From: Alphaproteobacteria bacterium
GTDB taxonomy: Bacteria; Pseudomonadota; Alphaproteobacteria; Reyranellales; Reyranellaceae
Assembly: GCA_016870115.1 (NCBI GenBank)
Contig: VGCH01000013.1
Location: 1-64,000, forward strand
DNA length: 64,000 bases
Direction of reading: 5' to 3'
The stretch's first letter is position 1, and the number at the start of each line of letters is the position of its first letter. Positions 17,865 to 26,594 of the stretch are shown here, piece after piece. The position numbers and the translations under genes are program-made. The notes under the pieces are model-generated. The model saw nothing but the letters and a program-made list of their open reading frames with translations. It searched no databases and was not told the DNA's origin.

Positions 17865-18430
17865 TGCTGCGCATCGTGGGCGGCAAGCATCGCGGCCGCG
17901 CGCTGCTCGCGCCGGAGGGTCAGGCGGTGCGGCCGACCGCAAGCCGCGCGCGCGAGGCGCTGTTCAACATCCTGGCCCACGCCCCTTGGGCGCCCGAAGG
18001 CGGGCTGCCGCAAGGGGCGCGGGTGCTCGACGCCTTCGCGGGTTCCGGCGCGCTCGGGCTGGAGGCGCTGTCGCGCGGCGCCGTCCATGCGACCTTCCTC
18101 GAGAGCGACGCGGGCATGGTGAAGCTGATCGGCCAGAACCTTGCCAAGCTCGGTGAGGCGGCGGCGGGCCGTGCGATCCGCGCCGACGCCACCCGCCCAC
18201 CCCGGGCCAGCGCGCCCTGCGCGCTGTGGCTGCTCGATCCGCCCTATCGCTCCGGTCTCGGCGTCGCCGCGCTGTCTGCTCTCGCCGAAGCGGGCTGGGG
18301 CCAGCCCGGTACGATTGCGGTGCTGGAGATCGCGCTCAACGAGGACGCCGCGCCGCCGTCGGGCTTCGAGGCGCTGGACGAGCGGCGCTATGGCGCCGCC
18401 AAGCTCGTCCTCCTGCGCCAAACGGGCTAG
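17864..18430 (+). CDS. rsmD: 16S rRNA (guanine(966)-N(2))-methyltransferase
   Basis: A 188-residue SAM-dependent methyltransferase of the RsmD family. It opens with MLRIVGGKHRGRAL and VRPTASRAREALFN, both typical of RsmD, then has SAM-binding motif I VLDAFAGSGALGLEA (about residues 54-68) and catalytic DPPY at 125-128. It methylates the exocyclic amine of G966 in 16S rRNA during small-subunit assembly. The ATG overlaps the pseudouridine synthase stop (TGATG), so two rRNA-modifying enzymes are translated in tandem. Confidence 0.92.
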   Translation: MLRIVGGKHRGRALLAPEGQAVRPTASRAREALFNILAHAPWAPEGGLPQGARVLDAFAGSGALGLEALSRGAVHATFLESDAGMVKLIGQNLAKLGEAAAGRAIRADATRPPRASAPCALWLLDPPYRSGLGVAALSALAEAGWGQPGTIAVLEIALNEDAAPPSGFEALDERRYGAAKLVLLRQTG

Positions 18431-18432
18431 CG

Positions 18433-19032
18433 ATGCCGCCCCTCTTCCTGCTGCGCCACGGCGAGACCGAGTGGAACCTCCAGCGCCGCATGCAGGGCAC
18501 GCTTGACTCGCCGCTGACGGACCGCGGCCGCGCACAGGCGCAGGCGATGGGCCGCGCGCTCGCCACCGCCCTCGCCGACGCGCCGATGGAAACGCGCTTT
18601 CTCTGCAGCCCGCTCGGGCGGGCCCGCGAGACAGCCGCGCTTGTAGGCGTGGCCCTCGGGCTCGATCCCGCGCGCTGGGTCGAAGACGCCCGGCTCGCGG
18701 AACTCTCCTACGGACGTTGGGAGGGCCTCACCATCGCCGATATCGACCGCGAACGCCCCGACGCGATGGCGACGTGGCGCGCCGATCCCGAGGGCTTCGT
18801 GCCGCCGGGCGGCGAGACCCATTTCGAGCTGCGCCGCCGGGCCCGCTCGTTCCTCGACGAGATGCGCGATGGTCAGGTCCGCGTGGTGGCGGTCGGCCAT
18901 GGCGTGAGTGGCGCAGTGGTGCGCGGTCTGCATCTGGGGCTCGATGCCCGCGCCATGTTCGTTCTGGAGAAGCCGCAGGACGCCTTCTTCCGGCTGGACG
19001 CAGGTGGCGAGACCCGCATCGAGGCGATGTGA
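18433..19032 (+). CDS. Histidine phosphatase family protein
   Basis: A 199-residue protein with the RHGET phosphatase motif at residues 8-12 (catalytic His9). It also has LTDRGRAQAQAMGRAL, the second arginine in FLCSPLGRARETA, and the partner histidine in VVAVGHGVSGAVVRG. The family includes phosphoglycerate mutases, alpha-ribazole phosphatase and many broad phosphatases; no cobalamin genes are nearby to support CobC. It starts two bases after rsmD and is probably co-transcribed with it. Confidence 0.85.
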   Translation: MPPLFLLRHGETEWNLQRRMQGTLDSPLTDRGRAQAQAMGRALATALADAPMETRFLCSPLGRARETAALVGVALGLDPARWVEDARLAELSYGRWEGLTIADIDRERPDAMATWRADPEGFVPPGGETHFELRRRARSFLDEMRDGQVRVVAVGHGVSGAVVRGLHLGLDARAMFVLEKPQDAFFRLDAGGETRIEAM

Positions 19033-19038
19033 GGCAGC

Positions 19039-19500
19039 TCAGCCGCGGGTGAGCCGCGCCGTGCGGCCGCAGCCGCCGCCTTCACTCAGGATCAGCGCGT
19101 CACCCTCGCGATGCACCGTGACCCGGGTATCCTGCCGCACCTGCCCCCGGGTGGAGGCCGCGGCGAGCAGGGTGAAACTCGTGGCGGTGCCGGCGAGTCC
19201 ATGCAACTGCCACAGCGCGGCGGTCGGCTCCGGCGGCGGCGCCTTGCGCTGGTTCGGCTCGGGCCCGCGCGCGCTGGCATCGCTCGCGGTGCCATCGACG
19301 AAGCCGTACTCGATCGAGAGCCGAACCTCGAGCGGCGCATTGCACGCACCGCCATCGCTGGTGCCGCGCCACTGACCGTCATGCGGCGACGACGGCGCCG
19401 GCTGCAACACCGGCGGCGGTGTGGGCCGCGCGGTCTGCGCCAGCACCGGCGCGGACGCGACGCAAGCGAGCGCGACTAGAACGGAACGAAGGTGCCTCAT
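19039..19500 (-). CDS. Hypothetical secreted protein
   Basis: A 153-residue protein of unknown function. A clear signal peptide ([22 protein letters not shown], cleavage near residue 22) is followed by a proline-rich linker and a small domain with a [21 protein letters not shown] segment and a near-terminal [13 protein letters not shown]. The two cysteines could form a disulfide in the periplasm. It starts with an ATG that overlaps the mutL stop (ATGA), so it is the last gene of the minus-strand run. Confidence 0.6.
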   Translation of the reverse strand: MRHLRSVLVALACVASAPVLAQTARPTPPPVLQPAPSSPHDGQWRGTSDGGACNAPLEVRLSIEYGFVDGTASDASARGPEPNQRKAPPPEPTAALWQLHGLAGTATSFTLLAAASTRGQVRQDTRVTVHREGDALILSEGGGCGRTARLTRG

Positions 19501-21320
19501 CGCCGGCCGAACAACCGTTCGATGTCGGCGAGCTTCAGCTCGACATAGGTCGGTCGGCCGTGATTGCACTGGCCGGAGTGCGGCGTCGCCTCCATCTGGC
19601 GCAACAGCGCGTTCATCTCCTCGACGGTGAGTCGCCGACCGGCGCGCACGCTGGTGTGACAGGCCATGGTGCCGCAAACCTCCTCGATCCGCTCTTTCAG
19701 CGACAGATGATCGCCCAATTCGGCCAGCTCCTCGGCGAGATCGCGCACCAGACCCTGCACATCGACCTCGCCCAGCAGCGCCGGCGTCTCGCGCACCGCT
19801 ACCGCGCCAGCGCCGAACGGCTCCAGCGTGAGCCCCAGGTTGCCCAGTTCATCGGCCCGCGCCACCAGCCGGCGGACCGCATCCTCGGGGAGTTCGACGA
19901 TCTCGGGGATGAGCAGCGTCTGGCGCCGCACACCCTCGCGCTCAAGCTGGTCCTTCAGCCGCTCATGCAGCAGCCGCTCATGCGCGGCGTGCTGGTCCAC
20001 GATCACCACGCCCTTGCCGGTCTGCGCCACGATATAGGTCTCGTGCAATTGCGCGCGCGCGACGCCCAACGGCCACGACGCATCGCCGGGCGCCGCCGCC
20101 TCGACCCGCGCCGACGGCTCGGCGAGCGGCGCGGTCGCAGCCCCCAGCGGCGCCTGAAAGATGGCGGCGGTTTCCGACAAGCCCGGCGCGCGCCAGGCAC
20201 CGCCCGTCCAACCTGCGCCCCCCCGTGCCATGGGCAGCCCGCCGGGCCGCGCCGCGCCCAGCGCCGCCTCGGCGACGGTGGTGCTGGCGCGATGGCCCGC
20301 GGCGGCGAGCGCGGTGCGGAGCGCGCCCACGATCAGCCCGCGCACCAAACCGGCCTCGCGGAAGCGCACCTCGGTCTTGGCGGGATGGACATTGACATCG
20401 ACCTGCCCCGCTGGCGCGTCGAGGAACAGCGCCACCATCGGGTGACGGTCGTTTGCGAGGAAGTCGCGATAGGCGCCACGCACCGCGCCGGCCAGCAACT
20501 TGTCGCGCACCGGCCGGCCGTTCACGAACAGATACTGCTCACGCGCCGTCGGCCGGTTGAGCGTCGGCAAACCGGCAAAGCCGCTCAGCCGGAAGCCCTC
20601 GCGGTTGGCGTCGATGGCGAGCGCATTGTCGGCGAAGGAACGGCCCATGATTGCGGCGAGCCGCTCAAGACGCGCTGCCGCTGGGCCGGCCACAAGATCG
20701 CCGCTCGTCGCCGCGAGATCGAGCACGACACGGCCCTCATCCTCCAGCCGGAAGGCGATCGCGGGATGCGCCATGGCGAGCCGCCGGAGCGTGTCGGCGA
20801 CATGGCCCGCCTCGGTGCGCGGCTCCTTCAGGAACTTCAGCCGCGCCGGCGTCGCGAAGAAGAGATCGCGCACCTCGACCCGCGTGCCCGGCGGATGGGC
20901 AGCGGGCCGCACCGGCTCGACGCGCCCGCCGTCGATGGAGAGACTCCAGGCGGTGTCGGCATCGGCTGGCCGCGACACCAGCGTGAAGCGGCTGACCGAC
21001 GCGATGGAGGGCAGCGCCTCGCCGCGAAAGCCGAGCGTGCGGATATCGAGCAGGTTCTCATCGGGCAGCTTGGACGTGCAGTGCCGCTCGACCGCGAGCG
21101 CCATCTCCTGCGGGGTCATGCCGACGCCGTCATCGACCACGGCGATCAGCCCGCGCCCGCCCTCGGTCAGGGTGACAGAGACCCGCCGAGCACCGGCATC
21201 GATCGCGTTCTCGACCAGTTCCTTCACCGCACTCGCCGGCCGCTCAACCACCTCGCCGGCGGCGATGCGGTTTACGAGCGTCGCGGGCAAGCGACGCAGG
21301 CTGGGACGGGCGGCGGTCAT
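19497..21320 (-). CDS. mutL: DNA mismatch repair protein MutL
   Basis: A 607-residue MutL. The N-terminal GHKL ATPase has ENAIDAGA (37-44), DDGVGM (63-68) and [11 protein letters not shown] variable linker follows, then the C-terminal dimerisation domain. The C-terminal endonuclease motifs are present: [12 protein letters not shown] at 442-453 (DQHAx2Ex4E), ACHTSVR near 553-559, CNHGRP at 585-590 and a terminal FGRR. This is therefore a nicking-type MutL, as in bacteria without Dam/MutH-directed repair. It lies 192 bases downstream of pgi on the same strand and may have its own promoter there. Confidence 0.95.
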   Translation of the reverse strand: MTAARPSLRRLPATLVNRIAAGEVVERPASAVKELVENAIDAGARRVSVTLTEGGRGLIAVVDDGVGMTPQEMALAVERHCTSKLPDENLLDIRTLGFRGEALPSIASVSRFTLVSRPADADTAWSLSIDGGRVEPVRPAAHPPGTRVEVRDLFFATPARLKFLKEPRTEAGHVADTLRRLAMAHPAIAFRLEDEGRVVLDLAATSGDLVAGPAAARLERLAAIMGRSFADNALAIDANREGFRLSGFAGLPTLNRPTAREQYLFVNGRPVRDKLLAGAVRGAYRDFLANDRHPMVALFLDAPAGQVDVNVHPAKTEVRFREAGLVRGLIVGALRTALAAAGHRASTTVAEAALGAARPGGLPMARGGAGWTGGAWRAPGLSETAAIFQAPLGAATAPLAEPSARVEAAAPGDASWPLGVARAQLHETYIVAQTGKGVVIVDQHAAHERLLHERLKDQLEREGVRRQTLLIPEIVELPEDAVRRLVARADELGNLGLTLEPFGAGAVAVRETPALLGEVDVQGLVRDLAEELAELGDHLSLKERIEEVCGTMACHTSVRAGRRLTVEEMNALLRQMEATPHSGQCNHGRPTYVELKLADIERLFGRR

Positions 21321-21512
21321 CGCCTCAGTCTAAAGCACATCCCGCCCGCCCGCGCGATTGCGCCGCTGTGGACGCCGCTTCGCGGTCGCGACCTGCCGTC
21401 GCCGGCGGGACCGGTAGGCCTGGCATTCTCCGATCGCCGTCGCGCTCTTGAAGAACCCGAAACGACCAGCGCCGGTATCTGGCCCGCCATGTCGCCTTCG
21501 GTGCGGGCGCCG

Positions 21513-22814
21513 TCAGCGTCGCGCGCGGGCGGCGAGGTATTGGCGGGTCAGCACCTTGCCCTCCTCGACGGCCGGCTGGTCGAAGGCGTCGACCCCCAAC
21601 AGGTGCGCCGCAAAGATCGTCTCCAGCATGAAGTGCATCATGAGCGCGCCCATCACACGCTCGTCCAGCGCCTCGAAACGTATGACGCGCGTGGGCCGAC
21701 CGTTGCGCTGCAGGGTGGCGGCCGTCGCATCGGCTTCCGCGAGCAGCAGGTCGCCCAGCGACTGGCCGCCCATCCAGGAGAGCGCCGCGTCGCCGCCCAG
21801 TGCGGCCGGCGACACGGGCGCGCCGACGCCTGCGGTGTCGCCGATCAGCACGGTGAACATCTTGTCGGCGGGGCCACCGAGATAGAGCTGGACCTGGCTG
21901 TGCTGATCGACCGTGCCCATGGCGCGCACCGGCGTGGTGCCCTGCCCGCCCTTGCCGAGACTCTCGGCCCAGAGCTGGCGGAACCAGAGGCCGAAGTAGC
22001 CCAGCCCGTCGCAGTAGGGCATCAGCACCGTGGTGCCGATGCCGCGATCGCGCGCGAGCCCGACCGACAGAGCGGCGCCCACGGCGGCGGGCACCTGGCC
22101 CGCGTCGCGCGCGGCCAGCGCGGGATCGAGCACGCTGGCGGCGCCCTCGCGCACCGCCACGGCATCCACACCCGCGATCATCGCGGGCAGGAGACCGACC
22201 AGCGACAGCACCGAGAAGCGTCCACCCACCAAAGGGTCGTGATCGAGGATCGGACAGCCAACGCGAACGGCGTAGCGGCGGAGCGGGTTGTCGCGGTTCT
22301 CGGTGATCACAATCAGCCGCTCGGCGAGCGGCGCGCCCTTGGCCTGCAGCGCCGCCGCGACGGTGAACAGCTGGGTCAGCGTCTCGGCCGTGGTGCCCGA
22401 TTTGGAAATCGCGATCCAGCCTGTCTCGGCCGCCGGCAGCCGCGCCAGCAGCTCGGCGAAGGTCGCGGGATCGACATTGTCCATGAACCACAGCTTGGGC
22501 CGACCGGGCGTGGGGCCGAAGCCCTGATCGCGCAGCGCCACCAGCGCCTGACCGCCCAGGCTCGAGCCGCCGGTGCCCAGCACCACGACATGCCGGAAGC
22601 GGCCGAAACGAGCGGCGTGACCCGCGAGAGCCTGCAGATCGTCGCGCCGCGCGGGCAGGCGCAGGAGCGGCAGACTGCCGTCGGCGTGCCAAGCGCGCAG
22701 CTGGTCCAGCGCGCCCCGCGCCTTGACCAGCTCGCGGTCCAGCGCGGTGCGCGCGAGGCCGCGGGCGCCCACCGAGGCGTCCAGCGCATCGTCAATCGAT
22801 TGGCGGTAGTGCAT
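21513..22814 (-). CDS. pgi: Glucose-6-phosphate isomerase
   Basis: A 433-residue phosphoglucose isomerase, close in size to the shorter bacterial form. Landmarks are VVLGTGGSSLGGQAL (sugar-phosphate loop), ISKSGTTAET near residue 150, GGRFSVLSLVGLLP, and the C-terminal MMHFMLETIFAAHLLGVDAFDQPAVEEGK. It interconverts glucose-6-phosphate and fructose-6-phosphate. The ATG is nine bases after the stop of the M16 gene, so it is read from the same minus-strand run. Downstream to mutL are 192 bases without a recognisable gene. Confidence 0.93.
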   Translation of the reverse strand: MHYRQSIDDALDASVGARGLARTALDRELVKARGALDQLRAWHADGSLPLLRLPARRDDLQALAGHAARFGRFRHVVVLGTGGSSLGGQALVALRDQGFGPTPGRPKLWFMDNVDPATFAELLARLPAAETGWIAISKSGTTAETLTQLFTVAAALQAKGAPLAERLIVITENRDNPLRRYAVRVGCPILDHDPLVGGRFSVLSLVGLLPAMIAGVDAVAVREGAASVLDPALAARDAGQVPAAVGAALSVGLARDRGIGTTVLMPYCDGLGYFGLWFRQLWAESLGKGGQGTTPVRAMGTVDQHSQVQLYLGGPADKMFTVLIGDTAGVGAPVSPAALGGDAALSWMGGQSLGDLLLAEADATAATLQRNGRPTRVIRFEALDERVMGALMMHFMLETIFAAHLLGVDAFDQPAVEEGKVLTRQYLAARARR

Positions 22815-22823
22815 CGAAACTCC

Positions 22824-24152
22824 TCAGTCGCCGGTGGCGACGCCCTGCGGACGTCCCACGACCACGGTCAGAAGCGCCTCGTCGCGCAGGATGCGGCGAG
22901 CGGCGCGTTGGACATCCTCGGCACGCACGGCGGCGATCAGCTCGGCGCGCCGACGCAGATGGTCGGGCGGCAACCCGTCGATCTGCATCGAATGGAGGAG
23001 GCTCGCGATCGACGAGGAGGATTCGAGCGACAACGCCAGCGAGCCGGTGAGGAAGGTGCGCGCGTCGGCGAGCTCGGCCGGGGTAATGCCGCCCTCCCGC
23101 AAGCGTGCGAACTCGCCCCGGATGGTGCGGATCGCTTCGCTCACACGCTCGTTGGCCGAGGCGGTGGTGGTCACGAACAGCGCGGCCTTGCGGTAGTTGC
23201 GCAGCGAGCTCGACACACCGTAGGCGAGCCCCCGCTTCTCGCGCACCTCGGTGAAGAGCCGGCTCTGCATGCCGCCGCCGCCCAGCACATGGTTCATCAT
23301 GAAGGCGGGATACCAGTCGGGATCGTCGCGCGGCACGCCGGGCAGCGCCATCGCGACGACGCTCTGCGGCACCCCGCGCTCGACGACCATCGTGCGGCCG
23401 CGCGGCGGCGGCGTCCAATCCGGTGGTGGCGGGCGCAGGCCGCCCGCCGGCAGCGGACCGAAGGCGCGATCGAGCTGGCGCGCGAGCTCGGCCGCGTCGA
23501 TGTCGCCCACCGCCGAGACGATCAGGCCGGTGCGGCCGAGCATCGCCTGGGCGCGGCGCTTCAGGTCCTCGGGCTGGACCGCCTCGAGATCGGCGCGCAC
23601 TCCGTCGGGGTCGCCGCCATAGGGATGGCCCGCGAACATGGTGGCCATCATGGTGCGCGCGGCGACCGAGGCCGGGCGTTGCTCGGCCTGGTTCAGCGCC
23701 GCGACGACGCGCGCGCGCTCGCGCCGCAACGACTCCGCCTCCAGTCGCGGCTGCGTCATGGCAAGCCGCAACAAGTCGAAAGCCTCGTCGCGATTGGCCG
23801 ACAGGAAGCGCGCCGAGCCGCTCACGCGGTCGAACGAGGCACCGAAACTGACCGAGGTCGCGGCGTCCTCTAGCCGGCGCTTGAAGGCTTGCTCGGCGAA
23901 CGATCCAGCGCCGTCGGTCAGCAGGCGCGCCGTCAGCGCGGTGATGCCGCGCCGCCCGTCCGGATCGGCCGTCGTGCCGCCGGCGAACGAGAAGGAGAGC
24001 GCGACCACGGGCGTGCTGCGGTCCTCGACAAGCCAGGCGCGGATGCCGAGCGGTGTGACGACCTCGCCGATGTCGATCGCCTGAGCTGCGGGCGCCCCGA
24101 GCGCGGGCAGCGCCAACATGGCGAGCAGCCAATAACGCAATCGCGCGATCAT
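22824..24152 (-). CDS. M16-family peptidase homologue lacking the zinc motif (partner subunit)
   Basis: A 442-residue protein with a signal peptide (MIARLRYWLLAMLALPALGAPAAQA) and the two-domain M16 fold. The place where M16 enzymes have HxxEH reads GITALTARLLTDGAG, so it cannot bind zinc. It keeps the C-terminal GGGMQSRLFTEVREKRGLAYG block with the Arg/Tyr pair that orients substrate. It overlaps the upstream catalytic M16 gene by ATGA. Such pairs form heterodimers in which one chain supplies the metal and the other the Arg/Tyr pair. Predicted location is the periplasm. Confidence 0.85.
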   Translation of the reverse strand: MIARLRYWLLAMLALPALGAPAAQAIDIGEVVTPLGIRAWLVEDRSTPVVALSFSFAGGTTADPDGRRGITALTARLLTDGAGSFAEQAFKRRLEDAATSVSFGASFDRVSGSARFLSANRDEAFDLLRLAMTQPRLEAESLRRERARVVAALNQAEQRPASVAARTMMATMFAGHPYGGDPDGVRADLEAVQPEDLKRRAQAMLGRTGLIVSAVGDIDAAELARQLDRAFGPLPAGGLRPPPPDWTPPPRGRTMVVERGVPQSVVAMALPGVPRDDPDWYPAFMMNHVLGGGGMQSRLFTEVREKRGLAYGVSSSLRNYRKAALFVTTTASANERVSEAIRTIRGEFARLREGGITPAELADARTFLTGSLALSLESSSSIASLLHSMQIDGLPPDHLRRRAELIAAVRAEDVQRAARRILRDEALLTVVVGRPQGVATGD

Positions 24153-25522
24153 CGGCCGACGCCTGCCGGCTGAAGCAGCGAGATCACCGATCGGTCCGCC
24201 CGGAAGACGTGGCGCGCCGCGTCGAGCACCTGGGCCGGCGTCACCGCCGCGATGCGGGTCGGCCAGCCCTCGATCTCGGCGATCGAGGTGCCGCCGGCCA
24301 GCGCCGAGCCATAAATGCGCGGGCCGCTGGAGAAGGAGTCCTGGGCGAAGATCGCCTGGGCAAGCAACCGGTTCTGCGCGCGCTCCAGCTCGGATGCCGT
24401 GACGCCGCCATCGAGCAGGCGCTTCAGCTCGGCATCGACAGCAGTCTCGACATCCGCGATGGCGACGCGCGGCGCAGGCTGGACATCGACGCCGAACGAG
24501 CTGAGACCGAGCGGCAGGGCGCTGTAACCGGCGGACGTGGCAAGGGCGAGCCGCTTGTCGAGCACCAGCGCGCTCCACAGCCGGCTGGTCTCGCCGCCAC
24601 CAAGCAGCGTACCGAGCACGGTGAGAGCGTCGGCATGGCGGGTCTCGCCGGCGCGCCGCGAGGGCGCGATCCAGTCACGCGCCCAACGCGGCTCGGCGAC
24701 GCGCGGATCGGCGTGGGTGAGACGCTGTGGCAGGCCGGAGCCGGGCTCGGCGGGCCGCCTCCGCGGCTCGACGCGGCGCGGCGGGATCGGGCCATAGTAG
24801 CGATCGGCGAGCTTGCGCACGGCGTCGGCCGTGGTGTCGCCCGCGATCACCAGCACGGCGTTGTTGGGAGCGTAGTTCCGGCGATAGAAGGCCTCCAACT
24901 CAGGCACGTTGGTCCGGCGGATCTCGTCGGGCAGGCCTGACAGCGGCACGCCGTAGGGCCGGCCGCGGCCATACAGGGCCTCGCGGACTTGCTCCTGCAG
25001 GATTGCAGCGGGGACGTTGTCGACTCGGGTACGACGTTCTTCCAGCACGACCTCGCGCTCGGTGGTCACCTCTTTCTCGACGATGCGCAGATTGGCCATG
25101 CGGTCGGCCTCCATGCGCATCACCAGCTCCAGCCGGTCCGAGGCGATGGTCTGGTGATAGCCGGTGGCATCGAAACTGGTAAAGGCGTTGTCGCGCCCGC
25201 CATGCCGCGCCACGGTGCGCGAGAATTCGCCCGCTGCGACTTGCGGCGTGCCCTTGAACATCATGTGCTCGAGGAAATGGGCGATGCCCGACAGGCCCGG
25301 CGTGTCGTCGGCGCCGCCGACGCGATAGACCAGATACTGCGCGACCAGCGGCGCGCGGCGCGACGGCAGGACGGCGACCTGCAGGCCGTTGGCAAGAGTG
25401 AAGGTCTCGGCGGGACGCGGTGCCACCACACGCAGCTGCGCGCGCGCGATGGCCGGGGCGACGAGGGTCGCGGCGAGGCCGCCCAGAACGGCGCGGCGCG
25501 CAGGCCCGCGACGGGCGCTCAG
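24149..25522 (-). CDS. M16-family zinc metallopeptidase, catalytic subunit, apparent CTG start
   Basis: A 457-residue M16B peptidase. The inverted zinc motif HFLEH is at residues 82-86, with the distal glutamate in TTEREVVLEE about 75 residues later. The N-terminus ARRAVLGGLAATLVAPAIARA is an Arg-led, probably cleaved signal, so the enzyme should act in the periplasm with the partner encoded next. The frame has no ATG, GTG or TTG between the preceding gene's stop and this signal. A CTG at 25522 overlaps that stop (CTGA) and is preceded by GGAAGG at a six-base spacing, so it is proposed as the start. The C-terminal part lacks the partner's GGGMQSRLF block in canonical form. Confidence 0.85.
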   Translation of the reverse strand: MSARRGPARRAVLGGLAATLVAPAIARAQLRVVAPRPAETFTLANGLQVAVLPSRRAPLVAQYLVYRVGGADDTPGLSGIAHFLEHMMFKGTPQVAAGEFSRTVARHGGRDNAFTSFDATGYHQTIASDRLELVMRMEADRMANLRIVEKEVTTEREVVLEERRTRVDNVPAAILQEQVREALYGRGRPYGVPLSGLPDEIRRTNVPELEAFYRRNYAPNNAVLVIAGDTTADAVRKLADRYYGPIPPRRVEPRRRPAEPGSGLPQRLTHADPRVAEPRWARDWIAPSRRAGETRHADALTVLGTLLGGGETSRLWSALVLDKRLALATSAGYSALPLGLSSFGVDVQPAPRVAIADVETAVDAELKRLLDGGVTASELERAQNRLLAQAIFAQDSFSSGPRIYGSALAGGTSIAEIEGWPTRIAAVTPAQVLDAARHVFRADRSVISLLQPAGVGR

Positions 25523-26064
25523 AAGATGCCTTCCAGCAGACCGCGCTTGCGGCGCTCGATGGTGGGCGTCGGCCCGCTCGCGGGCTGACCCGAAGCCTGG
25601 GCCTCGCGCAGCCGGCGCTGCTCGGCCGTTGCGTCGATCACCGTGCCCGGCGGCTGGCGCACCTGCCAGAAGATGAGGTCGTCCAGCAGGCCCTTGTCGC
25701 TGTCGGCCAGCACGCGGCTGTCCTGATTCACGCGGGTGCGGATATTGGGATCGGCGGCGCCCTGGGTGGCGCGCTGGACGAGCGCCTGCTCGCCGCTCGC
25801 CGGCGCCCGCGGCGCAGTCCGGCCGCGGGCCTGCGGCGCGATCGCCTCGCGCGCCTGGTCGGTGGGAGACGATTCCTGAGGCCGCGCCTCGCCCGGACGT
25901 GGCGGGCGCAGCTCGGCGTTGGGCGGCATGGTAAGCGGCGCATGGGTCACGATCCGGAACTCGTCCGGCGAGACCTTCTTGCGGCCGCCCAGATTGTCGA
26001 GCACGCCGCAGCCCGAGAGCGCGAGAGCCGCGACGGATAGCGCGATCGGTCCGATCATCCGCAT
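25519..26064 (-). CDS. DUF3035-like lipoprotein
   Basis: A protein of about 181 residues with a textbook lipoprotein signal: MRMIGPIALSVAALALSGCG, lipobox LSGC. The mature part, with KKVSPDEFRIVTHAPLTMPP near its start, matches DUF3035 proteins, which in alphaproteobacteria commonly sit between lspA and M16 peptidases. Function is unknown. The ATG at 26064 gives the best signal peptide. An in-frame ATG at 26112 overlaps the lspA stop (ATGA) and would add 16 residues, so the true start may be there. Processing by the adjacent LspA is expected. Confidence 0.75.
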   Translation of the reverse strand: MRMIGPIALSVAALALSGCGVLDNLGGRKKVSPDEFRIVTHAPLTMPPNAELRPPRPGEARPQESSPTDQAREAIAPQARGRTAPRAPASGEQALVQRATQGAADPNIRTRVNQDSRVLADSDKGLLDDLIFWQVRQPPGTVIDATAEQRRLREAQASGQPASGPTPTIERRKRGLLEGIF

Positions 26065-26108
26065 AGTGGGTACCCCGGTCTCCATTCCAGTCTTCAATTC
26101 CGGCCTTA

Positions 26109-26594
26109 TCATGGCGCGGCCGCACGGTCGCTCCGCGCCGAATCCATCAGCAGGAGCCCGACCCCGACAACGATCGCGGCGTCGGCGACGTTGAAGGCGG
26201 GCCAGTGCCAGGAGCCGACGTAGAAATCGGCGAAATCGAACACCGCGCCCCAGCGGGCGCGGTCAACAACATTGCCGATGGCACCGCCCATGACAAGACC
26301 GATGCCCCAGGCGACCCAGGCGCGGTCGTTGCGCCGTAGCCAGACGAAGAGCCCAACGCAGACGCCGATGGCGATGCCCGACAGGATCCAGGGCGGCAGC
26401 GCCCCCTCGCCGCCCAGCATGCCGAAGCTGACGCCGCGATTGAACACCATGACCAGCCGGAAAAAGCCGTCGATCACCGGCACCGCGGCCCCCGGAACGG
26501 TCTGCAGCCAGCCCATGATCAGGATCTTGGAAATCTGGTCGACGACCAGAACAAGCCCACACAGAAGCATCGCCTGGCGGTCGATCGGCCTCAC
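26109..26594 (-). CDS. lspA: Lipoprotein signal peptidase II
   Basis: A 161-residue inner-membrane aspartic protease with four hydrophobic segments. Conserved blocks are LVVDQISKILI near the N-terminus, FNRGVSFGML, and the catalytic region GNVVDRARWGAVFDF...FNVADAAI, which contains the two active-site aspartates. It removes the signal peptide from prolipoproteins after lipidation. The GTG start at 26594 overlaps the ileS stop (GTGA); the upstream open frame inside ileS is not used. ileS-lspA pairing is common in bacteria. Confidence 0.93.
   Translation of the reverse strand: MRPIDRQAMLLCGLVLVVDQISKILIMGWLQTVPGAAVPVIDGFFRLVMVFNRGVSFGMLGGEGALPPWILSGIAIGVCVGLFVWLRRNDRAWVAWGIGLVMGGAIGNVVDRARWGAVFDFADFYVGSWHWPAFNVADAAIVVGVGLLLMDSARSDRAAAP

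Noticed and set aside
21321-21512. Small gene between pgi and mutL
   Set aside because: Open frames exist on the minus strand but lack a ribosome site or recognisable features. It is treated as an intergenic region that may hold a mutL promoter.
19419-23873. Very long plus-strand open frame (over 1,400 codons) opposite mutL, pgi and the M16 gene
   Set aside because: It is antisense to three clearly recognised genes, has low-complexity Arg/Ala/Gly/His-rich composition and no domain pattern. It results from the rarity of stop codons in high-GC DNA.
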